This document shows, one piece after another, positions 54,243 to 62,011 of a DNA stretch of 64,000 nt; within the stretch, counting starts at the first letter, position 1; every line of letters starts with the position of its first letter. The DNA comes from Bacteroidota bacterium (GTDB taxonomy: Bacteria; Bacteroidota; Bacteroidia; Bacteroidales; Dysgonomonadaceae), in the NCBI GenBank assembly GCA_023399295.1, contig JAEWQF010000042.1, forward strand, positions 27,349 through 91,348, written 5' to 3'. The notes under the pieces were generated by a model. The model had not been told where the DNA came from. It made no database searches and saw only the letters and a list, made by a program, of their open reading frames with translations. Position numbers and translations under genes: made by a program.

Positions 54243-55178
54243 TCACAGTTCACCCAGTTGTGCAATCTCAGTGATGACAAAGGGGGTTGACTGATAAACA
54301 AAGTAGTTCAACCAGTTGATGTATAATAGGTTTGCATGTGATCGCCACTGTACCAGTGGTGGTTGTGTCGGGTCATTGTTCCGATAATAGTTGAGTGGCA
54401 ACATCACCGAGTCCATTCCTTTCTCTTTGTCGCGCAGATATTCGTTGTGCAGGGTGAGTGGTGAATATTCGGAATGACCTGTCACATAAAACTCCCTACC
54501 ACCTCTCGAAGAAACAATGTAAACACCCGCCTCATCCGATTCGGAGAGGATTGTCAACTCCTGACACTGCATGATCTCCTCTCTATTGACAGAAGTATGA
54601 CGGCTATGCGGTGCATAGAAGGTGTCGTCGAAGCCACGAAACAGGGGAAAGGCAGGATTGTTGAGGGTGTGACGGAAGACACCGAACAACTTTTCATTGA
54701 GCGGGTACTTGTTGATGCCGTAGAAATGATGCAGTGCCGCCTGTGCTCCCCAGCAGATGTAAAAGGTGGAGGTGACATGGGTGCGTGCCCAGTCGAAGAT
54801 CCGCGTGATCTCATTCCAATAGGTCACCTCCTGAAAGGGAATCATCTCCACAGGCGCACCTGTGATGATCATGCCGTCGTAAAAACGATTCCTCACCTTT
54901 CCAAACGTGGTGTAGAACGACATCAGATGTTCGATGGGGGTGTTTTTGGGAGTGTGGGATGAGAGTCCCAGGAACTCAATCTCAACCTGCAGCGGTGAGT
55001 TGGAGAGCAGCCTTATCAGATCGGTCTCCGTGGTGATCTTGAGTGGCATCAGGTTCAGTACCAATATTTTCAAGGGACGGATGTCCTGGGTAGAAGCACG
55101 CAGGTCATCCATTACGAAGATGTGTTCATTTTTCAGTATCTCAACTGCAGGCAGTTTATCGGGTAGATTGACAGGCAT
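54243..55178 (-). CDS. metAA: homoserine O-acetyltransferase (MetA/HTS family)
   Basis: This 311-residue enzyme activates homoserine for methionine synthesis. The catalytic Cys is Cys142 in YICWGAQAALHHFYG. Position 111 is Glu (TGAPVE). In the MetA family, Glu111 is linked to acetyl-CoA use and Gly111 to succinyl-CoA use, so I call it an acetyltransferase although most pipelines write succinyltransferase. Other motifs seen are LMPLKITTETDLIRLL, APHSRHTSV, YVTGHSEYSP and WRSHANLLYINWLNY. ATG 55178 is the family start. Confidence 0.92.
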   Translation of the reverse strand: MPVNLPDKLPAVEILKNEHIFVMDDLRASTQDIRPLKILVLNLMPLKITTETDLIRLLSNSPLQVEIEFLGLSSHTPKNTPIEHLMSFYTTFGKVRNRFYDGMIITGAPVEMIPFQEVTYWNEITRIFDWARTHVTSTFYICWGAQAALHHFYGINKYPLNEKLFGVFRHTLNNPAFPLFRGFDDTFYAPHSRHTSVNREEIMQCQELTILSESDEAGVYIVSSRGGREFYVTGHSEYSPLTLHNEYLRDKEKGMDSVMLPLNYYRNNDPTQPPLVQWRSHANLLYINWLNYFVYQSTPFVITEIAQLGEL

Positions 55179-55224
55179 GATGCAAATGATTGTTTGTAAA
55201 TTGGATTGTGATACAATTCTGTTG

Positions 55225-55803
55225 TTAACGCTTCTTTTTCTTCTTTTTCTGTACGCTCCAGCCAAATTTGCCGATCTTTTTCCCCAATCCGTAGTAATGA
55301 CCGTGAGAGTATGCCAGCAACCCGGCTTGTTGCATATCGAAGCGACCGGTAGCGGGATCGAGGTATTGCTCCTCAACCCGCACGTTCACCACCTCCGAGA
55401 TGAACATATCGTGTGAACCGAGCGGGATGATCTCCCTGACACGACATTCAATGCAAACAGGACTCTCTTCTATCAGCGGGGCATTCACCAACGAAGCATT
55501 CGCGGCTGTCAGCTTCATCTCTTCAAACTTGTTGTAATCCCTGCCCGAACGTACCCCGCACCAATCGGTGGCCCTGGCCAGTTTTTCGGTGGTGAGGTTG
55601 ATCACATACTCCCCGGTGCGTTTGATGATTTCGTAGGAGTGACGTGATGGCCTGATTGAGATGGAGCACATGGGAGGATCGGAGCAGATGGTGCCCACCC
55701 AGCTGATGGTAATGATGTTGTATTCACCGGGGTCGCTGCCACAGCTGATCAAAGCAGCCGGTAGCGGGTAAATCATCGTCCCCGGTTTCCAGTCTTGTTT
55801 CAT
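55225..55803 (-). CDS. flavin reductase-like (FMN-binding split barrel) protein
   Basis: The 192-residue protein has ITISWVGTICSDPPMCSISIRPSRHSY, which is the FMN-binding split barrel of the flavin reductase/DIM6 family, and CIECRVREIIPLGSHDMFISEVV. It ends in an unusual lysine tail (QKKKKKKR). It starts 3 nt after the pyrI stop, so it is translated from the pyrBI transcript. The partner enzyme and electron acceptor are unknown. Confidence 0.85.
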   Translation of the reverse strand: MKQDWKPGTMIYPLPAALISCGSDPGEYNIITISWVGTICSDPPMCSISIRPSRHSYEIIKRTGEYVINLTTEKLARATDWCGVRSGRDYNKFEEMKLTAANASLVNAPLIEESPVCIECRVREIIPLGSHDMFISEVVNVRVEEQYLDPATGRFDMQQAGLLAYSHGHYYGLGKKIGKFGWSVQKKKKKKR

Positions 55804-55806
55804 TGT

Positions 55807-56259
55807 TTAGATCAATTCAATATCCTCTTTCCTGATCTTGAGCTCACAGTAATGGCACTGCAGCTCCACCATCTCCTTGTCGATCACATGGAAGCGCGTT
55901 TTCATCGGCTCGTTGTTGGTGATGCATTTGGGGTTGTTGCAACGGACAATCTCGACGATCTCGTCTGGGAGCACCACCTTCTTTTTCTCCACCACCTCGA
56001 AGTTGCGGATGATGTTCAGGTTCACATTGGGTGCCACCAGGGCGATGCGGTTGATCTCATCCTCGCGGAAGTACTTGTCGGAGACTTTGATGATCCCCTT
56101 ACCGCCCATCTTGGCACTTTTGAGGTTGTTGCCGATGGTGATTCGGTTGTTCAGCTTCTGCAGTTGTAACAGTGATACCACCTTGAAGACAGCAGCGGTG
56201 GGGATATGATCTATGGCTGTGCCGTTCTCAAGAGCGGCCACCTGCAATTCTTTTCTCAT
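55807..56259 (-). CDS. pyrI: aspartate carbamoyltransferase regulatory subunit
   Basis: The 150-residue zinc protein binds the nucleotide effectors of ATCase. The four zinc cysteines are CNNPKC (Cys109 region) and CHYC near the end; the allosteric domain shows GTAIDHIPTAAVFKVVSLL. It lies 21 nt after pyrB. Confidence 0.96.
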   Translation of the reverse strand: MRKELQVAALENGTAIDHIPTAAVFKVVSLLQLQKLNNRITIGNNLKSAKMGGKGIIKVSDKYFREDEINRIALVAPNVNLNIIRNFEVVEKKKVVLPDEIVEIVRCNNPKCITNNEPMKTRFHVIDKEMVELQCHYCELKIRKEDIELI

Positions 56260-56280
56260 AATTGTTGCTCTTTAATTGGG

Positions 56281-57198
56281 TTATCTCACCTCAATACCCA
56301 GCAGATCGCAAATCACAGCCTGGCGTACATACATGCCATTCTTCGCCTGCTGAAAGTAATATGCCTTGGGATTGTCATCGACATCCTGATTGATCTCCTT
56401 CACCCGGGGAAGGGGATGGAGCACCTTCAGGTTCCCCCGGGAGTCGTTGAGCATCTCATTGTGCAGCACATAGATATTCTTCACCTTCTCGTACTCCATC
56501 AGGTCGGTAAACCGCTCCTTCTGAACGCGTGTCATGTAAAGGATGTCGGAGCCATTGATCGCCTCGGGGGAGAAGTCGGTATGCTCCCAATAGGGGATCC
56601 CATGGGTGTCGCAAAAAACTTTGTACTTCTCGGGTATGGCCAGTTCCTCCGGTGCCACGAAGTGGAAGGTGGGGTTGAAATGCGACAGTCCCTGGATCAG
56701 TGAGTGAACAGCCCGACCATATTTGAGGTCGCCCACCACGGTGATGACCAGGTTCTCCAGGGTGCCTTGTGTCTCGTAGATGGTGAACAGGTCGAGCATT
56801 GTCTGCGTGGGATGCTGGTTGGAACCATCACCCGCATTGATCACCGGTACGGGTGATATCTCGGAAGCATAGCGGGCCGATCCTTCAAGGTGGTGGCGCA
56901 TGATGATCAGATCGGTGTAGTTGCTTACCATCATGATGGTGTCTTTGAGCGATTCACCCTTGGTGGAGCTGCTGGTGGCGGCATCGGAAAAACCGATGAT
57001 ACGTCCCCGCAGTCGGTTGACAGCTGTCTCGAAGCTGAGTCGTGTACGGGTGGAGGGCTCGAAGAAGAGTGTGGCGCACACCCTTCCCTGCAGGAGATCC
57101 CGGTTGGGGTTCTCCTTAAAGCGGGAGGCGGTAAGCAATATGCGCAGGATATCCTCTTTGTTGTAATCGCCGATATTTACCAGGCTTTTGGGACTCAT
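56281..57198 (-). CDS. pyrB: aspartate carbamoyltransferase catalytic subunit
   Basis: This 305-residue enzyme makes carbamoyl aspartate, an early step of pyrimidine synthesis. The carbamoyl phosphate motif is FFEPSTRTRLSFE (Ser49-Arg53). Also present are DGSNQHPTQTMLDL and HPLPRVKEI. A TACTTTTG box on the minus strand (57237-57230) directly follows the T-tract of the upstream terminator. I see no pyrimidine attenuator in the ~30-nt leader, so control probably lies at the enzyme through PyrI. Confidence 0.97.
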   Translation of the reverse strand: MSPKSLVNIGDYNKEDILRILLTASRFKENPNRDLLQGRVCATLFFEPSTRTRLSFETAVNRLRGRIIGFSDAATSSSTKGESLKDTIMMVSNYTDLIIMRHHLEGSARYASEISPVPVINAGDGSNQHPTQTMLDLFTIYETQGTLENLVITVVGDLKYGRAVHSLIQGLSHFNPTFHFVAPEELAIPEKYKVFCDTHGIPYWEHTDFSPEAINGSDILYMTRVQKERFTDLMEYEKVKNIYVLHNEMLNDSRGNLKVLHPLPRVKEINQDVDDNPKAYYFQQAKNGMYVRQAVICDLLGIEVR

Positions 57199-57237
57199 AG
57201 AAAATCAACAATAAATGGGTTGTGCTTTACAAAAGTA

Positions 57238-57270
57238 GAAAAAAACCCTGCAATCTGATTGCAAGGTTTT
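57238..57270 (-). terminator. terminator of the carboxynorspermidine synthase gene
   Basis: On the minus strand AAAACCTTGCAAT (57270-57258) pairs with ATTGCAGGGTTTT (57254-57242), giving a 13-bp stem with one G-U pair and a 3-nt loop. Seven T follow. Confidence 0.85.
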
Positions 57271-57283
57271 GAAAAAAGTAGCG

Positions 57284-58486
57284 TCAGACCTCCAGATCAA
57301 CGTCAAACAGCTCATGCCAGGGCAGTCCCTGATTGTTGAGTTGCTCCATGAACGGGTCGGGATCAAACTCCTCTACGTTGAAGACACCCGGTTTCTCCCA
57401 AAGGCCTTTCATGAACATCATGCCACCAATGGTAGCCGGTACGCCGGTGGTATAGCTGACGCCCTGTGCTCCTGTCTCCTTGTAAGCCGCCTCATGACTG
57501 CAGTTGTTGTAGATGTAGTAGGTGCGCTCCCTGCCATCCTTGATGCCACGGATGCGGCAGCCGATGGAGGTCTGGCCGGTGTAGTTCTCTCCCAGCTCAC
57601 CCGGGTCGGGCAGCACTGCTTTCAGGAACTGGATGGGTACTATTTTCTGTCCATTGTATTCCACTTCGTCGATTCGTGCCATGCCAATGTTTTGGATCAC
57701 CCGCAGGTGGGTGAGGTACTCCTGTCCGAAGGTCATCCAGAAGCGTGCCCGCTTGAGGGTGGGGAAGTTCTTTACCAATGATTCCAGCTCCTCGTGAAAG
57801 ATCACATAGGACTCCTTGGGGCCGATCTCAGGATAGGTGAGTGGCTGGTGGATCTCGTGCGGTTCTGTTTCTACCCATTCTCCGTTCTCCCAGTACTTGC
57901 CTTTCTGGGTCACCTCGCGGATATTGATCTCCGGATTGAAGTTGGTAGCGAACGCTTTGCCATGGTCTCCCGCATTGCAGTCCACAATGTCGAGGTAATG
58001 GATCTCATCGAAATGATGTTTGGCAGCGTAGGCGGTGTAGATACTTGTCACACCGGGATCGAAACCACAACCCAGGATGGCGGTGAGTCCTGCTTTCTCA
58101 AACTTATCCCGATAGGCCCACTGCCATTTGTATTCAAATTTGGCTTCATCCTTCGGTTCGTAGTTGGCCGTATCCAGGTAGTGGACCCCCGCTTCGAGGC
58201 AGGCATCCATGATTGTCAGATCCTGGTAGGGGAGTGCCACGTTGATCACCAGTTTCGGTTTATAATCGTTCATCAGTGCCACCAGTTCAGGCACATTGTC
58301 GGCATCCACCCTGGCGGTTTCGATGGTGACACCGGTGCGCCGTTTCACATCCTCGGCGATGGCGTCACACTTGCTTTTGGTGCGACTGGCCAGCATGATG
58401 CCAGTGAAGGTGTCGCTGTTCTGAGCCACCTTGTTGGCTACCACCGTCCCTACACCGCCGGCACCAATGATCAATACTTTTCCCAT
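57284..58486 (-). CDS. carboxynorspermidine synthase (saccharopine dehydrogenase family)
   Basis: This 400-residue NAD(P)-dependent enzyme has VLIIGAGGVGTVVANKVAQ at the N-terminus, then LVINVALPYQDLTIMDACLEAGVHYLDTANYEP and AILGCGFDPGVTSIYTAY. These are typical of carboxynorspermidine/carboxyspermidine dehydrogenase, not of true saccharopine dehydrogenase. Bacteroidota use this enzyme with a decarboxylase (NspC) to make spermidine; nspC is not in the window. A TATATTTG promoter box at 58622-58615 on the minus strand leaves a leader of about 120 nt. Confidence 0.87.
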   Translation of the reverse strand: MGKVLIIGAGGVGTVVANKVAQNSDTFTGIMLASRTKSKCDAIAEDVKRRTGVTIETARVDADNVPELVALMNDYKPKLVINVALPYQDLTIMDACLEAGVHYLDTANYEPKDEAKFEYKWQWAYRDKFEKAGLTAILGCGFDPGVTSIYTAYAAKHHFDEIHYLDIVDCNAGDHGKAFATNFNPEINIREVTQKGKYWENGEWVETEPHEIHQPLTYPEIGPKESYVIFHEELESLVKNFPTLKRARFWMTFGQEYLTHLRVIQNIGMARIDEVEYNGQKIVPIQFLKAVLPDPGELGENYTGQTSIGCRIRGIKDGRERTYYIYNNCSHEAAYKETGAQGVSYTTGVPATIGGMMFMKGLWEKPGVFNVEEFDPDPFMEQLNNQGLPWHELFDVDLEV

Positions 58487-58668
58487 AGATATAACTCTTT
58501 TTTTAATTTTGTTGATACTGCAATTCCCCTACACTGTTTACGTGGCCAAAAGCCAGCGTGGTCAAGGTGTGATACTTCCGAAGAACCCCCATGAGGCGCT
58601 ACGGACCGCTTTTACAAATATACGATGATTCTTGGAAATGATGCCGATAATAGTTGAAAAAAGTGTGG

Positions 58669-58700
58669 TTTGTTGGCAACGTCCAAATTTCGTATATTTG
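58669..58700 (+). promoter_or_regulatory. promoter of the MscS-family gene
   Basis: TTTG at 58669-58672 and TATATTTG at 58693-58700 are 20 nt apart, an exact match to the Bacteroidota consensus. Confidence 0.65.
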
Positions 58701-58729
58701 TGTTTATTCATAACCAAACGAAGCAAATC

Positions 58730-60040
58730 ATGAACGAAGAAAAGATCGAACAGATCTCCCGCTCTACCAATGCCATCAGTGAATGGAGTATCCAACTGCT
58801 GACAAACGCTGCTGTTCCCGAAAACTGGGTGAAATATATCAATCTGTTGCTATTGCTTGTGGTGCTTGTACTGCTGGTCTTCATGGTACAGTATCTCACC
58901 CGTCGCATCCTTCATGCCATCCTGAACCGAGCCGCCAGAATCACCGGTATCGAATTGCTGCGACATCTCGCACTGCGTCGTTTTCCCCATTTCCTGGCGA
59001 TGATCATCCCCTTCAGCCTGGTGAAAGGATCTATCCCCATCATCTTCGATCTCTTCCCTCGGACCATGCTACTGGTGGATAAGCTGGTGGATATTTTTCT
59101 GATCTTTTATGTGATATGGCTGATTGCTTCGCTGGTAAACGCTTTTACTGATACGCTTCGCAGTCGTCCCAGCATGGCCGATAAGCCATTGGACAGCTAT
59201 GTGCAGGTGGTAAAGATCATTCTCTACAGCATCGGGTTCATCATTCTTTTCTCCATTCTCACCGGTCAAAAACCGGGCGTGATCCTTGGGGGGCTGGGTG
59301 CAGCGTCGGCTATCCTGATGCTGGTTTTCAAGGATACCATCCTCGGACTGGTGGCCAGCATGCAGGTGTCGGCCAACGACATGGTGCGGATAGGCGACTG
59401 GATCACCATGCCCAAATATGGTGCCGACGGTGATGTGATCCAGATCACCCTCACCACGGTTAAGATCCGCAATTTTGACAAGACGATCACCACCATACCG
59501 CCCTACTCCCTGGTGTCGGACTCTTTCCAGAACTGGAGGGGGATGGTTGAAACCGGAGGGAGAAGGGTGAAGCGAAGTGTCTGCGTGAAGCAGTCAACCA
59601 TTCGATTTCTGAGCGATGTAGAGCTGGAAGAGTTGCAAAAGATACAGCTCCTGTCTGACTATATCGTGACGCGGAGCCACGAAATTTCGGAATACAACCA
59701 GTCGACGGGTGCCGATAAATCACTGGCCGTGAACGGCAGAAATCTTACCAACATGGGTCTATACCGGCAATATGTCAAGAACTATCTAAGACATCATCCC
59801 GATGTACACAAGGATATGCTTCTTATTGTGCGTCAGTTGCAACCTACTTCAAAGGGACTCCCCCTGGAGCTTTACTTTTTCACCGCTACCACCAACTGGC
59901 TACAATATGAGGATATTACTTCCGATGTATTTGATCATGTGACTGCAGCGGCTTCGTTTTTTGACCTTGAACTTCATGAGGATATCACCAATTCACCGGT
60001 AGCTTCCGGTGCGGCTGTGATAAGAACTGAAAATGGATGA
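58730..60040 (+). CDS. MscS-family mechanosensitive ion channel
   Basis: This 436-residue protein has about four or five helices, then the MscS pore and beta domain: GGLGAASAILMLVFKDTILGLVASMQVSANDMVRIGDWI and ITLTTVKIRNFDKTITTIPPYSLVSDSFQNW. The cytosolic domain is long (about 200 residues past the pore), closer to YbdG than to E. coli MscS. It probably protects against osmotic downshift. ATG 58730 follows the promoter; the longer frame contains the -7 box and is ignored. Confidence 0.9.
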   Translation: MNEEKIEQISRSTNAISEWSIQLLTNAAVPENWVKYINLLLLLVVLVLLVFMVQYLTRRILHAILNRAARITGIELLRHLALRRFPHFLAMIIPFSLVKGSIPIIFDLFPRTMLLVDKLVDIFLIFYVIWLIASLVNAFTDTLRSRPSMADKPLDSYVQVVKIILYSIGFIILFSILTGQKPGVILGGLGAASAILMLVFKDTILGLVASMQVSANDMVRIGDWITMPKYGADGDVIQITLTTVKIRNFDKTITTIPPYSLVSDSFQNWRGMVETGGRRVKRSVCVKQSTIRFLSDVELEELQKIQLLSDYIVTRSHEISEYNQSTGADKSLAVNGRNLTNMGLYRQYVKNYLRHHPDVHKDMLLIVRQLQPTSKGLPLELYFFTATTNWLQYEDITSDVFDHVTAAASFFDLELHEDITNSPVASGAAVIRTENG

Positions 60041-60178
60041 AATTCAAAAATTAATTTTTACCTTTGCGCGAGCTATTTGATTGTTTTAATGATAGATTAT
60101 ATGATTAAGCGCATGGTTGTCAATCTGTTTGAATGAGAGATATGGATAAATGCCAAAACTTCAACCGAATTACAGTTT

Positions 60179-61261
60179 ATGAGTAAAATATACAGCGTAT
60201 TTACAGGGACCGGGAGTTATGTACCACCCCGACAGGTGAAGAACGATGCTTTTCTTGCCAACCAGTTTTACGAATCATCGGGAGAGAAGATCACATCACC
60301 CAATGAGTCTATCGTGCAGAAATTTGAGGAGATCACCACCATCTCTGAACGGCGTTATGCTGAAGAGAACCAGGTGACCTCCGATCTGGCACTGATCGCG
60401 GCACAGCGTGCCATAGAAGCTGCCGGAGTGGATCAGGAAGAGCTTGATTACATCATCTTTGCACATAACTTTGGTGAGACAATGGCGGATAACATGCGAA
60501 TGGATGTGGTGCCTTCGCTTGCCTCAAGATTGAAACAAAAGCTGGGTATTGTCAACCCCTTCTCCGTAGCATATGACATCCTGTTTGGTTGTCCCGGATG
60601 GGTACAGGCGGTGATCCAGGCCGACTACTTCATCCGTTCGGGGGATGCGAAAAAAGTGCTGGTGGTCGGTGCCGACATCCTGTCGCGTGTGGCCGACCCG
60701 CACGACCGTGACAGCATGATCTATGCCGACGGTGCCGGAGCTGCCATCATTGAAGGACGCGAAAGCGACACCCCGCTCGGTATCCTGGGACACAACTCCC
60801 GCAGTGACGCACTCGATTACGTACAAATGCTGCGAATGGGTTACTCCTACAACCCCGAGCTGGCAGAGAAGAAAGACTATTATCTGAAGATGCAGGGACG
60901 TCGTCTTTACCAGTATGCACTGGAGAATGTGCCTAAGACGATCAAGGCGGGACTGGACAAGCTGGGATTGCAGATCACCGATATCCGCAAGGTATTGCTC
61001 CATCAGGCTAACGGCAAGATGGATGATGCCATCCTGCATCGTTTGTTCAAACTTTACAACCTGAAAGAGATGCCTGAGACCATCATGCCGATGACAATCT
61101 CCTGGTTGGGTAACTCATCGGTAGCCACCGTGCCTACGCTGCTCGATCTCATCTCGCGTGAGGAGATGGATGGTCACGACCTCAAGGGTGGTGATGTCAT
61201 CATCCTGGCATCCGTGGGAGCGGGGATGAACATCAACAGCATTGTCTATCGGATTCCCTGA
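60179..61261 (+). CDS. 3-oxoacyl-ACP synthase III-like thiolase-fold enzyme
   Basis: The 360-residue KAS III-type enzyme has the full catalytic triad: Cys138 (LFGCPGW), His275 (LLHQANGKMDDAI) and Asn312 (WLGNSSVATVP). It is longer than housekeeping FabH and lacks its surroundings (no plsX, fabD, rpmF). It is better seen as a FabH paralogue for a specialised acyl chain or natural product, with the substrate unknown. TACCTTTG at 60059-60066 is a promoter box, leaving a leader of about 105 nt with no structure I recognise. Confidence 0.85.
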   Translation: MSKIYSVFTGTGSYVPPRQVKNDAFLANQFYESSGEKITSPNESIVQKFEEITTISERRYAEENQVTSDLALIAAQRAIEAAGVDQEELDYIIFAHNFGETMADNMRMDVVPSLASRLKQKLGIVNPFSVAYDILFGCPGWVQAVIQADYFIRSGDAKKVLVVGADILSRVADPHDRDSMIYADGAGAAIIEGRESDTPLGILGHNSRSDALDYVQMLRMGYSYNPELAEKKDYYLKMQGRRLYQYALENVPKTIKAGLDKLGLQITDIRKVLLHQANGKMDDAILHRLFKLYNLKEMPETIMPMTISWLGNSSVATVPTLLDLISREEMDGHDLKGGDVIILASVGAGMNINSIVYRIP

Positions 61262-61286
61262 TTCATTGTTCCTTGCCATTTCCCAA

Positions 61287-61913
61287 TTACAGCCGCTCCA
61301 CTAGCTTGTGGAGCGGTTTTCTTACCTTGGGCTGGTGTGCCAGCCTGTCCTCTCCGGTATCACGGTATCCGAGGGTGAGCATCAGTACTGTCTCCTCCTC
61401 TTCTTCATTGAGCGCGAGCAGCCGGTTGAGTGCCTTCGGGTCGAATCCCTCGATGGGAGTGGCGTCGATCCCCAGCAGTGCCGCGGCGAAGGTGGCATAA
61501 CCCAGGGCCAGGTAGGTCTGGTGGGTACTCCAGTTGAAGGTATTGATCGCCGGGTCATTGATCACACGTTGTATCTTTTCCCTATATCCCTCGATATGGG
61601 CATCTGAAGCATTTCTGACACGCCTGAACTCCTCCAGGTATTCCTCCACACAGGCATCATCGAGTTGTTTCTTCGCTTTGAAGATCAGCAGGTGTGAGCA
61701 TTGCTTCAACACTACCTGGGGACAGGATTGCTCGAATATCTGCTGCAACAGTTCCCTGTTATCGGTCAATACCACACTGTAGGGTTGTAATCCGTATGCC
61801 GAGGGTGTCAGTCGGAGCGCCTCCAGTATCGATTCAAGTTCCTTCTCCGGAATCTTTTCTCCGGTCATTCGTTTGGTGGCGTAGCGCCACTGTAGTGGTT
61901 CTATGATGTTCAT
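61287..61913 (-). CDS. NAD(P)H-dependent nitroreductase-family oxidoreductase
   Basis: This 208-residue FMN enzyme of the NfsB/YfkO group has LQWRYATKRMTGEKIPEKELESILEALRLTPSAYGLQPY at the FMN site, NWSTHQTYLALGYATFAAALLGIDATPIEGFDP and VLMLTLGYRDTGEDRL. It reduces nitro or quinone compounds in relatives. It is convergent with the KAS III-like gene and stands alone. Confidence 0.88.
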   Translation of the reverse strand: MNIIEPLQWRYATKRMTGEKIPEKELESILEALRLTPSAYGLQPYSVVLTDNRELLQQIFEQSCPQVVLKQCSHLLIFKAKKQLDDACVEEYLEEFRRVRNASDAHIEGYREKIQRVINDPAINTFNWSTHQTYLALGYATFAAALLGIDATPIEGFDPKALNRLLALNEEEEETVLMLTLGYRDTGEDRLAHQPKVRKPLHKLVERL

Positions 61914-62011
61914 TGTTGGGTCTGTTAAATAACCTGTTCATACAGGTTGTGGTGGTTTTGACAAGATAAAACAGCTGTCTGAAAGAAAGGTTTTTGGTTT
62001 AACTTTTCTTG

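Noticed and set aside
61931..61948. AACCTG/CAGGTT hairpin as a terminator
   Set aside because: The stem is only 6 bp and is not followed by a convincing T-tract on either strand.
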